A stretch of DNA of 10,281 bases from Dictyocoela muelleri. Its lineage: Eukaryota > Microsporidia. The stretch lies in assembly GCA_016256075.1 (NCBI GenBank), contig SDVU01000665.1:1-10281 (forward strand), read 5' to 3'. Under the pieces are notes generated by a model, which worked only from the letters and a program-made list of their open reading frames with translations, was not told where the DNA came from and searched no databases. Positions within the stretch are counted from its first letter, which is position 1, and every line of letters starts with the position of its first letter. A program made the position numbers and the translations under genes. Below are positions 1 through 7,165 of this stretch, in pieces.

Positions 1-1
1 T

Positions 2-276
2 GAAGAATCTTATTCAATAGGGAATCTAGATGATGAGGAATCGAATACGAGTATAAAGTCTTTTGATGAGGTAGTTTTTCTTGAACCAGATCAAATCACT
101 CCACCTAATTCTTATGAAGTTTTAAATTCTCTAAAAAAACAGTCTTTCTTCTTCAAGCATCTGACTCAAAATACATAAAGGAGGTACTTGATATTCAAGA
201 CAAGATTATTTCAGAGTGTCTAGATAAATTTTCAAAAGATAAATTAGACTATTTTTTCATTAAATACAATAAATAA
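2..276 (+). pseudogene. 3' end of an unrecognised protein gene, split by a frame slip
   Basis: I do not recognise this protein. The frame opening at base 2 gives an acidic, Asn/Ser-rich stretch (EESYSIGNLDDEESNTSIK, then FDEVVFLEPDQITPPNSYEVL) and stops at 176-178. The frame starting at 1 is open from about 121 to the stop at 274-276 and gives a natural-looking helical tail (SDSKYIKEVLDIQDKIISE ... KLDYFFIKYNK). The two segments meet around a run of seven A at 133-139, so one gene with a one-base slip there is the simplest reading. Either a real mutation or a homopolymer error could cause it. The tail is Lys/Asp/Leu-rich without a membrane segment. AATAAA at 268-273 overlaps the stop, as it does in the RPF2-like gene at the other end. 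The start lies outside the window. If the first stop is real, the protein simply ends at 178. Confidence 0.5.
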
Positions 277-301
277 TTTTTTAAATTTGTTTTAATAAAA
301 T

Positions 302-366
302 GTTCGAGTTTTTTAATATTTGAGTTTTTTAAGACTTTTTTTTAAAATGTCCTAAAAAACTCGAAC
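302..366. terminator. 14-bp perfect stem hairpin behind the left-hand gene
   Basis: Bases 302-315 (GTTCGAGTTTTTTA) are exactly complementary to 353-366, with a loop of about 37 bases. The loop holds a partial repeat of the left arm (TTTGAGTTTTTTAAG). It begins 26 bases after the stop at 276 and just after a second AATAAA at 294-299, so it would lie at or beyond the mRNA 3' end. Its role is unknown. Microsporidia are not known to need hairpin terminators, so it may instead be the outer edge of the repeat complex that follows. Confidence 0.4.
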
Positions 367-380
367 CCTACTGTATAGGA

Positions 381-492
381 TTTTGCAATTTTATAGACTC
401 AAATTTGCTAAATTAAAAATCTATTTTTGCAAAGTTATAGATCCATTTTTTAAAGTTATAGATCTAATTAATCGATTTTATAGAACCATTTT
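381..492 (-). repeat. Array of ~21-22-bp units (TTTTGCAAAGTTATAGATCCAT type)
   Basis: Five degenerate units in a row: roughly 381-402, 403-423, 424-446, 447-467 and 468-492. Each contains a TTTTGC or AT-rich start followed by TTATAGA and a short C-containing end. Related units recur at 679-765 in this orientation and at 1305-1390 and 7166-7358 in the opposite one. The array lies just outside the left arm of the large palindrome. No coding sense is seen in it. Confidence 0.6.
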
Positions 493-533
493 CCTAGTGT
501 TTTTGACACAATTACCGGACATTTTCCATTATA

Positions 534-600
534 GGCCGATAAAAAAAATACGCCGATTATAAAATATAAGCCGATTGAAAAATAAGTGCTGATTTCTAAA
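534..600. repeat. ~18-bp tandem repeat GCCGATTATAAAATATA
   Basis: About four head-to-tail units starting at 534, 552, 570 and 587, each beginning GCCGAT or GCTGAT followed by A-rich sequence. The partner arm holds two or three inverted units around 1480-1520 (CCGGCTTATG, AATCGGCTTAA). This is part of the foldback-like element. Confidence 0.55.
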
Positions 601-799
601 AATTTAAAAAATCAAGCCTGTATTAAATTTGTTAAGAAGTTTAATAATGCAATTGGGTCATATTTTTTTCAATACAGGTTTTTTAATTTTAAGACGCTTT
701 TTTGCATTTTAATATACACCTTTTTGCAAATTCATAGCCCCGTTTTGAATGAGTTATAAATGATCCATGAAAATTCACCTAAATTAATCAATTTATACC

Positions 800-1285
800 C
801 TCTATTTCTAACTATTATTATTTAGGCTTTATTTTTAGCCCTTATTTTATTAATCTTTATTTATTAGGCCTTATTTCTTAGCCTCGTTTTTTATAACTTT
901 ATTTTTCAGTCCTTATTTTTTAACCTAATTTTTTAACAAAGGTTTAAAAAATGAAGGTTAAAAAAAGGTCTGAAAAATTAAGGTTAATATATAAGAGTTA
1001 ATAGAATAAGAACTAAAAAAAGGGATTTAAGTAATAATGGTTAAAAATATAGGTTGGAAATAGGGGTTAAAAAATAATGAAAAAAATAGAATTCAAATAA
1101 AAGAAATATAAAATAGGTTTTAAAAAAATGTTTAAAAAATTGAATTAAATATAATGGTCGGAAAATAGTATTTAAAAAATAAATTCTAAAAAAAATAAGG
1201 GCTAAAAAATAAGAGTCAAGAAAAAAAGGTTTTAAGAAGTGCTAAAAGAATAGTGGTTACAAATAAGGGTTAAAAATTAATAAAT
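800..1285. repeat. Central low-complexity array that switches strand
   Basis: From 800 to about 940 the plus strand repeats a 14-16-base unit of the form CCTTATTTTTTAG. From about 945 to 1285 it repeats the complement, of the form AAGGGTTAAAAAAT. The switch point is about 95 bases left of the palindrome's centre, so the right-hand array is more than twice as long as the left. No open frame of note lies inside. Confidence 0.5.
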
Positions 1286-1535
1286 ACAGGCGAATTTTCA
1301 ATTATCAACCATAATCCGGCAAAATGAGTCTATAAATTGGCAAAAAGATGTCTATGAAAATGTAAAAAGGCGTCTATAAAAATGCGAAACCCTGTATTGA
1401 AAGATATGTTGAGCAAATTACATCATTTAATTTCTTAACAAATTTAATAAGGGCTTCGTTATTTAAATTTTTATGCACCGGCTTATGTTTTTTTAATCGG
1501 CTTAATTTTTTAATTGGTTTATAATGGGAAATTTC

Positions 1536-1622
1536 CCAATTACCCAGAGGTATTTATCCAATTACTAAGTGTTATAGGCACCATTACCCAGTGTTATATT
1601 TTCAATTACCCAGTGTTATAGA
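1536..1622 (+). repeat. ~20-bp tandem repeat CAATTACCCAGTGTTATA
   Basis: Four units follow one another at about 1536, 1558, 1580 and 1603. Each has (C)CAATTAC or CCATTAC, then CCAGTGTTAT or a close variant. They sit at the outer edge of the right arm of the large palindrome. The left arm has at most one degenerate counterpart (about 492-516), so the array expanded on one side only. Confidence 0.6.
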
Positions 1623-2008
1623 GTAATTTTTTAAAATGAATTGACCTATTTTCTAGAGTTTATATCCATTTTTTTTAGATTATTGATTTATTTTAAATAT
1701 TTATATATGGTTAGGATCAACTAAATAATACCATAAAACCAAAATCTCAATAATTTAAGTGCTAATCCGGTAAGCATCTGTTTTTTTAAGAAAAAAAATC
1801 ATTTATGATATACTTAAGATAAATTTCAGGATAAAGTAAACGTTACTGGCCAAAAAAATTCAACACTAAAAAAATTCTCAATATTTATTTTGTTTAAAAC
1901 TTTTAAAAAAAGAAAAACTTACATTTTTCGTTGTTCTTTTATTATGGGGGCGTATTTATAGAACAATAGTATTTTTATCTCTTTTTTGAATATTATTTAA
2001 CCCCCAAT
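1623..2008. other. Gene-free AT-rich interval
   Basis: No open frame stands out. It holds one unit-like motif (TTTATATCCATTTTTTTTAGA, about 1656) resembling the array at 381-492, and a small hairpin at about 1931-1966 whose arms are TTGTTCT and AGAACAA. The 5' end of the Merlin-type element that follows should lie here, but no terminal inverted repeat matching that of the second Merlin copy was found. Confidence 0.4.
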
Positions 2009-2942
2009 ATGAATAAGATTTTTGGAGCAATTCTAAAATTTCTCTCCCTTTGAAAATGATATCTTTAGCTCTAACGAATCTTGTTTAGATTTTTTTAAAA
2101 AATGCGGAATAATTAGTCAACCAAGTTTTGTACTGCCTGTGGTAATATATTGAATATTGGAAATTATCTAAGGAGTAAAGATGGTTATGAATATAAATGT
2201 GCATATCGTCACTGTTCAAGACGCTACTCTTTAAAGTTAAATACTTTTCTATATTGTTTTTCAACCGATCTCAAAAAAATTTTAAGGGCTGTATATTGTT
2301 TTGTTTTTAATTACCATATTTAAAAGCCATAAATTTTTGTAAAATCTCAAAGACTACATATATTAAGATAAAAGACTTAATTATAGCTAAATTAAGACAT
2401 ATGCAAGATGATGAAGTGGTAATAGTATAGAAAAATATTCGAGTTCAGTCTGATGAAACCGCAATTAGTAGCGTTAAATCATAAAAAACCTAACAAACAT
2501 AGATGATGAATCTAATAATGGAAAAATACAGTAGATAGTAGGTGGGTTAAAGGCCAATTGCCGACGTTTTGTTTTAAAACTTATTCCAAAGAGAAAGAGT
2601 GAGACTATGTACGAAATATTTTTAAAACTTGTTCATCCTGGTTCAATTATTGGTACATATGAATATCAATCTTATCTATCTGCATTTTGGAGGTTCAACG
2701 GACAGTATTTTGTAGTAAATCATTCATATGAGTTTGTTACAAGCGATGGTGTTCATACAAACACCATTTAAAATCTTTAGTCCCATCTAAAAATGAAATA
2801 TAGAAGCAGAGCATGAATATCCGGTGATAGAGTGATGCTATTTTTTAATGAATTTAGTTGGACTAGGCGATATTGCAATTACGATGATTTCCAAATATTA
2901 AAAGAAGCCCTTGTAAGGATTTTTATGCTTTTTTTAGAATAA
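2009..2942 (+). pseudogene. Merlin-type (ISXO2-like DDE) transposase, dead copy 1
   Basis: A decayed transposase of the Merlin DNA transposon superfamily, relatives of bacterial ISXO2/IS1016, which cut and paste their own element. A likely start is the ATG at 2009 (MNKIFGAILKFL), close behind a CCCCC run. A zinc ribbon follows at 2129-2215, with Cys codons at 2129, 2138, 2198 and 2213 and GNYLRSKDGYEYKC between. SDETAI at about 2449 holds the first catalytic Asp (2452-2454). Next come VGGLKANCRRFVLKLIPKRK, the GSII segment, VNHSYEFV and GVHTNTI, then DRVMLFLNEFSWTRRYCNYDD to the stop at 2940-2942. Several frame changes and in-frame stops break it. The second catalytic Asp appears to be Tyr (2658-2660), the catalytic Glu is TAA (2769-2771), and the conserved Trp three codons later is TAG (2778-2780). 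It must be non-functional. The order and motifs make the family call strong. Confidence 0.85.
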
Positions 2943-3021
2943 ATATTTTTTTATAATTTTGAGTGGGTGGGTTTTTGGACTAAGACCAATTAAACTGTTT
3001 TTTTCGGCTATTAATAGGTAG

Positions 3022-3276
3022 AAAGAGAACTTGCCTTTTGATTATTTTAAAAAATTTCGAATATCTTGTTTAATAGATTATTCGATTATACTTTCCTTAG
3101 ATACACCTCTGGAAATATCCCGAGCAATTAAATAGGAAAATATTAAAGTAGATAGATTAATACATAAAAGAATGGACAAGGTTCATAAAAGTATTGCTAA
3201 ATATATATTCCAAATAATAATTGGTGTGCGCGACATGCGCTTGCGACCACATATTTTACTTTCAATTACACTTTAG
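3022..3276 (+). pseudogene. Possible decayed reading frame, helix-turn-helix-like
   Basis: One frame stays open for 85 codons except for a single TAG at 3133-3135. It reads LPFDYFKKFRISCLIDYSI, then LDTPLEISRAIK before the stop and ENIKVDRLIHKRMDKVHKSI after it. That is long for sequence this AT-rich. The alternation of hydrophobic and charged residues suggests helices. The region is vaguely like the helix-turn-helix that lies between the zinc ribbon and the first Asp in Merlin/ISXO2-type transposases, which would make it a stray piece of a third copy. That is inference: no catalytic motif is present and no start codon is evident. Chance openness is the main alternative. Confidence 0.25.
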
Positions 3277-3299
3277 TTTCAGATTTTTTTCAATTTTTC

Positions 3300-3360
3300 A
3301 TGCGAGACGCGTTACATCCATGCGAGAAGAGTTACATCTATGCGAGAGACGCTACACACC
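3300..3360 (+). repeat. 20-bp tandem repeat, three copies
   Basis: ATGCGAGACGCGTTACATCC at 3300-3319 is followed by close copies at 3320-3339 and 3340-3360, the last with one extra base. The unit is CpG-rich in an AT-rich neighbourhood. A looser relative (GTGTGCGCGACATGCGCTTG) lies at about 3224-3243. Confidence 0.8.
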
Positions 3361-4389
3361 ATATATATTACGAAGTGTTATAATATTAACAATTAGTCAT
3401 ATCAACAACTGGGATAGTATTATATTTATTTAATTATGCAATTAATAGACTTATTAATAACCAAACTAATGTATTGGTAATGGCTACGTAATGCTTGCCT
3501 CTTGGATCTATAAAATTATTTTTAGAAATATAAAACTTTTTTATTTAAAAAAATAATGAAAATTGCGGTTATAAATATTTTTAAAAATATAGCTATAATA
3601 CCGATTTTAATTTTCAACAATAAAATTAGCAATATAAATATTTTAATTAAAATGTAATGCCGGTTTAGCCGGATTACAACTTGAATATTAGTGAGTGAAT
3701 TTATCTTTCAAGCTATTCTTCATTCATAAAAATTTGTGATTAAATTTTATCAATTTTTAAATTAAATATTACGCCGATAAGTAAATAAAATCAGTTACAA
3801 GAAAAATCAAAAATCAAAAAGAAAAAGAAAAAGAAAAAGAAAAATCAAAAAATCAGTTACAAAAAAAATCAAAAATAAAAATCAAATTTCAATTTCCCTC
3901 CGAATTGATGAATTTTCTAGAAAAATAAAGCTATAAATACGAAACAGATTTCACCACCATGCACGACGAACGCCGACGGTTCAAATATAATCAATCAATA
4001 AAAAACATTTTTCAAAAATCTTTATTAATATCTTACATTTCATTTGGGCACCCATACGGGAGCCATGACAAAAATTACTTTTTATACTTAGAATGGATAT
4101 AATTATTTTTTTTATATTTTTTCATAATTCAATTTATGATTATTAAACTGTTCTTTTAAAAAATTTATAAAATGTTAATTTAAAATTTTAAAAAATTAAT
4201 CAGATAAAAGTGTAGCGATTCGCATTTTTAAGCTTCTCGTTCGACAATACATGTTCACTTAAAAAATTAATCTAAAAACATCAATCACTATTTTATTTGA
4301 AACTAAATTTTAAAAATAAAAAATTAAAAATTAAAAAAAAAATTAAAAAAATTAAAAACAAAATTAAAAAAAAGAAAAAAATCAAAAAA
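3361..4389. other. AT-rich gene-free region with hairpins and purine runs
   Basis: No gene is supported; the longest ATG-started frame noted is 33 codons (3556-3657, MKIAVINIFKNIAII...) and looks like chance. Visible structure includes a hairpin at 3653-3678 (TGTAATGCCGG/CCGGATTACA, one-base bulge), an oligopurine stretch at 3798-3880 with GAAAAA repeats at about 3819-3842, a GC-rich hairpin at 4047-4064 (GGCACCC, loop ATAC, GGGAGCC), and a long A-rich run at 4305-4389. The two GC-rich patches stand out from the background and may be worn pieces of older insertions. Confidence 0.5.
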
Positions 4390-4437
4390 TGCTTTCCTGG
4401 GAATCAAACCCGGTCGATTTTCGCATTTCGCGCGCTA
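4390..4437 (-). other. tRNA-like fragment with a pol III B-box-like T arm
   Basis: On the minus strand the sequence reads AGCGCGCGAAATGCG, then GACCGGGTTTGATTCCCAGG, then AAAGCA and a long T-rich run. GGGTTTGATTCCC matches a tRNA T arm and the B box of internal pol III promoters (GGTTCGANTCC) at all but one position; T replaces the usual C56. AGCGC would fit the end of a D arm, and the spacing to the T arm is only slightly short. I find no matching 5' acceptor strand or clear D-stem partner, so this is not an intact tRNA. It could be a tRNA relic, the end of a tRNA-derived short element, or coincidence. Confidence 0.3.
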
Positions 4438-4467
4438 AAATAATTATTAAATTTTTAATTAAATTAA

Positions 4468-4656
4468 AAAAATTCCGTTAAAACATTATTAACCTTTTCC
4501 CACATAGTATGTCGCGCGCCAAGCGCGCGAAATATGCACTTGAAGAAACATTTTCATTTTTCTAAAAAATGTTACCAGGAGAAAACGAAACCAGCAGCGC
4601 AAACTAAATCATATTCTACAAATACCTCCTATGAAAACTTCAATTATACTATTTAA
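4468..4656 (+). pseudogene. IS630/Tc1-type transposase, C-terminal piece (second copy)
   Basis: A 62-codon open frame ending at TAA 4654-4656 matches the C-terminus of the transposase on the opposite strand at 5211-5420. Here it reads VCRAPSARNMHLKK, SKKCYQEKTKP, AAQTKSYSTN and YEN. The other copy reads ICRTLRARHMRLKR, YKKCDQEDTN, VAQTKSIFNK and YEN in the same order and at nearly the same spacing. It has no start codon and no catalytic part, so it is only a 3' fragment. The GC-rich palindrome inside it (TCGCGCGCCAAGCGCGCGA, 4511-4529) falls on the codons for CRAPSARN. DNA similarity to the other copy continues about 50-60 bases past the stop. The two fragments are convergent, tail to tail. 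Confidence 0.7.
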
Positions 4657-5395
4657 TATAATTGAATATTTATATATAGTTTTATTTAATATTAATAAAA
4701 ATTAAATTTAGTCTCAAATTGTTACAGGACAAATTAAAAGATTGTGACTATATCCGAGTTATGTTATGGGTTTTCTTAAATAACTTATTATTAAAGTGAA
4801 ATACTTTTAAGAATAAAAAAAATTATATGTATTAAATATATTATTACTATAACAAATGTAATTTTTATTTTAAAAAAAATCAAATTTGATTAATATTTTA
4901 TTAAAAGTTATTTTTAATTTCTTTTATAAAATTTAAAATTTTTTATATTTAATTGCATTAGTGGCGGACAATATAATACTAGATGATTTTGTCAAATTTT
5001 AAATCCTATCATGTACAAAAAATATATAAATAATATGAAAATAATTATTGAATATTTTTAATTAAATAAGAAATAATTTTTAAAAGTATTGTAGTTTTGT
5101 TATCTTTTTTATTTAAAAATATTCAATATTTATTTTTTATTGATTATAAATTTTTATTATTAATTAAAAAAAATATAAATAAATATTTAAGTATATTAAA
5201 CAATATAATTTTAGTTTTCATAGTGTAGGTATTTGTTGAATATTGATTTAGTTTGTGCTACTGAGTTCGTATCCTCTTGGTCGCATTTTTTATAAAAAGA
5301 ACGTCGTTTCAATCGCATATGTCTCGCTCTTAGTGTGCGACATATTAGGATAAAATTTTCTAAAGAATCGACTACGTGGTTGATAAATTCAATAG
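4468..5395. repeat. Inverted repeat made by two convergent transposon tails
   Basis: The left arm (about 4468-4702) and right arm (about 5140-5395) are imperfect reverse complements. They contain the transposase C-terminal codons and the 3' flank beginning ATGAAAACT...AATTATA. The spacer, about 4703-5139, is extremely AT-rich and holds a smaller inverted repeat (ATTGAATATTTTTAATTAAATA near 5046 against TATTTAAAAATATTCAAT near 5110). It has no gene. Independent insertion of two related elements, or an inverted duplication of one, would both give this layout. Confidence 0.6.
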
Positions 5396-5890
5396 AAGAA
5401 TCTTCGTTGTTATTTAACAAAGTTATTTTTGTATTCTATAAGCCTTTTTTATATAACTTTTAAGAATTCCGAATACATTATCGATGAAATATAAGTCCGG
5501 GGAGTAAGTAGGTAAATATATTTAAGAAATATTTTTATCTACCAAAATGTCTTAATATGGAAAGGATATTTAAAATTACATTATACATAACAAGTAAGCA
5601 ATCTGCGGTAAAAATATTTGAATTGTTGTTTCAATTAAAAATTGATCTAATAATGTACTATTATATGAACCATCAATTAATTTATATCTTAAAATTCCAA
5701 AGTGCAAAAAAATAGCAATTAATGGAATATTTTCTCCTTTCGAAGGTTTCAAATAATTTACTGCGTCTACATTAACTGACTATAACATATGAATTGCTCA
5801 CATGTATATTAAACCCGGTTTCATCTAATGACATATTTGTTTTTTTTTCTAAAACTTATTAATATAGAACAGTTGCCGAAAGCTAAACTT
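5211..5890 (-). pseudogene. IS630/Tc1-mariner-type DDE/D transposase, decayed
   Basis: Reading the minus strand from 5890 down: FSFRQLFYINKF, then MSLDETGFNI with the first catalytic Asp (codon 5825-5823), then KPSKGEN, FGILRYKLIDGSYNSTLLDQ and LLVMYNV. The second Asp is expected in LLVMYNV but Tyr is encoded there (5585-5583). Next come YLPTYSPDLYFIDNVFGILK with the third acidic residue (Asp, codon 5482-5480), SYIKKAYRIQK, and an intact 69-codon tail that ends at 5211. The second-to-third acidic spacing is about 34 codons, as in DD34E/D Tc1-mariner families. The SPDL..I(E/D)N motif with a following hydrophobic block is typical of the superfamily. The frame changes several times and has in-frame stops in the catalytic half, so it is dead. 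No terminal inverted repeats were recognised with confidence. Confidence 0.8.
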
Positions 5891-6419
5891 TTATGAGGCT
5901 CTCACTATCGATAGGAGTCGCTAGCCATTACATACAGAAGAGCTCATGATAACTCGATTCATATTTAAGCTTCCCATGATTTGTTGCAATGATTGGGGTA
6001 CTTGGAATCAAGCGGAACTTCTTATATGACATACAAAATATATCATATTATCTTCATAATATTTGAAATTTTGTATATCATATAAGAAGTTCTAATATTA
6101 AAAAAATTAAAAAAAAATAATCCAACAATCTTAAAAACCTTTCGTTTTAAAATTTACTAAAACAAAAACCGTTTTTTAATACTAATCAAAACATAGCTAT
6201 AGCTTTTTTATTATTAATACTAAATTTAGACTGGAAAATTGTGACAATACATATAAATTGGTATAGATTCACTAGTCTTATAATAATATAAGATACTACA
6301 CAGTTAATTGAATTATAATAAAATTTTTAAATCTCGAATTTTTTATGTTTTTTTTTCGTCCCAAAAATGGTTTATAAATAAAGTGATTGTTTATGTGATA
6401 AAACCTTTTTTTATTTTTT
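5891..6419. other. Gene-free interval upstream of the decayed IS630-type copy
   Basis: On the minus strand this lies upstream of the transposase remnant. Bases 5934-5948 (ACAGAAGAGCTCATG) resemble GCAGAAGAGCTTATG, found in both arms of the large hairpin at 9891-10106. The hairpin at 6015-6092 lies here. The rest, 6093-6419, is AT-rich with A and T runs and shows no coding frame. Confidence 0.4.
6015..6092. repeat. 78-bp hairpin, 25-bp arms with one mismatch
   Basis: 6015-6039 (GAACTTCTTATATGACATAC plus five bases) is the reverse complement of 6068-6092 except at one position. The 28-base loop is AT-rich and itself partly symmetric. Such a small, well-preserved inverted repeat could be a minimal MITE, fused terminal repeats of the neighbouring IS630-type element, or a structured RNA. 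The sequence does not decide. Confidence 0.8.
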
Positions 6420-6460
6420 AGGGGCCACTAGCTCTTCATATAGAAGATCTAGTGGTCCCT
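6420..6460. repeat. 41-bp palindrome, 18-bp arms, ATATA loop
   Basis: The arms 6420-6437 (AGGGGCCACTAGCTCTTC) and 6443-6460 match as reverse complements at 16 of 18 positions. GC content is far above the surroundings, so the stem would be stable. It is preceded by a T-rich run (6406-6419) and has no coding frame of note around it. Confidence 0.85.
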
Positions 6461-6571
6461 ATGGATATTGAGTGCCAAAACTTCAACGTTCTTATTTCCC
6501 AAGTGTATTTATCTTCAAAAATTCACTTGTTTTTTTCATTTCTCAAATGTTTTATTTGTTCGAAATGATGA

Positions 6572-6883
6572 AAGGCCATAGAAAGATATTTTATAGTCAT
6601 AAGAGTGGTCTTATTTAATTTTTTCCATTCTTTTGTGAACTTTGTCCATTCTTTTCCGAACTCTGTCCATTCTTTTCTGAATTACTCTGTAATAAATTTT
6701 TCGTATATAAATATTATAAAATTAGTTTTTAATATAAGCCGGACCTCAAGTTTATATAAAGAACTAGTTTCGGCAATATATATAAGACAATTTAAGAAAA
6801 ATAGTTATGCATTGTTATTTACACATTTGTTAGACTGTGATATGTTTAAGAAGTGGATTTATAAAGAATTTTATAATTGAATA
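6572..6883 (+). other. Doubtful open frame over the 21-bp repeat
   Basis: One frame is open for about 100 codons to the TGA at 6881-6883. It has no ATG before the repeat; the first usable ones are near the end, so a 91-residue product would need a GTG start at 6605. The first half is the VHSF repeat. The second half (SRTSSLYKELVSAIYIRQF, then FTHLLDCDMFKKWIYKEFYN) looks more protein-like. I do not recognise it. Repeat-driven openness, or the 3' end of a lost gene, are both possible. Confidence 0.2.
6624..6689 (+). repeat. 21-bp tandem repeat, three copies
   Basis: TCCATTCTTTTGTGAACTTTG at 6624-6644 repeats at 6645-6665 and, with three extra bases, at 6666-6689. All unit lengths are multiples of three, so any frame across them stays open and repeats every seven residues (FVNFVHS, FPNSVHS, FLN in one frame; PFFCELC, PFFSELC in another). 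Confidence 0.85.
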
Positions 6884-7165
6884 TTCTTGTTTAAACTAAG
6901 ATATTGCTAAATCTATTTATAAAAATAATCTAGCGGCGAGTTTTCGGGCTACTTATAAAAGACCGAAAAGGGATTTTACTTTATCCCGAAAATATCTTAC
7001 GTTAATATAAAGAAATTATTCTCAAGGAAAATTTTAGATGCTAAACGGATTAATACCGAAACTTCTTGAGATTTGGGTTTTAAGGTATTATTTAGGGGCT
7101 TAATTTTGAATAAATATTTAAAATAAGACAATAATCGAAAAAAGTCACCAATCAATAAAAATTAG
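6884..7165. other. Interval without a supported gene
   Basis: Short open pieces occur, for example 6959-7066 (KTEKGFYFIPKISYVNIKKL...). A different frame covers 6915-6993 (IYKNNLAASFRATYKRPKRD...). Base composition is somewhat less AT-rich than the flanks. This may be worn coding DNA but nothing identifies it. Confidence 0.25.

Larger units (their letters stand above)
508..1556. repeat. Foldback-like element: ~1-kb imperfect palindrome
   Basis: The stretch 508-800 reads as the reverse complement of about 1275-1556 around a centre near 1035. Matching landmarks are GCCTGTATTAAATTTG (616) against CAAATTTAATAAGGGC (to 1454), CAATACAGG (671-679) against CCTGTATTG (1392-1400), and AAAATTCACC (about 770) against GGCGAATTTT (about 1289). 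By eye the best part of the arms is near 80% identical, so the element is old. The arms carry ~18-bp GCCGATTA... repeats at 534-600 and ~21-bp units at 679-765 and 1305-1390. The middle (800-1285) is a degenerate array of CCTTATTTTTTA-like units that switches strand near 940. Long inverted ends made of short tandem repeats, with no gene inside, are the hallmark of foldback elements. No target-site duplication could be fixed. Confidence 0.65.

Noticed and set aside
3300-3360. CRISPR-like array
   Set aside because: The three 20-bp units abut one another with no unique spacers, so it is a plain tandem repeat.
3221-3433. 70-codon open frame starting with TTG
   Set aside because: It needs a non-ATG start, runs through the 20-bp CpG-rich tandem repeat and shows no recognisable protein pattern. 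The repeat explains its openness.
4500-4540. Replication origin hairpin or Helitron 3' end
   Set aside because: The GC-rich hairpin coincides with transposase codons matched by the copy on the other strand, and the bases after it (AATATGCACTTG) do not give a Helitron CTRR end.
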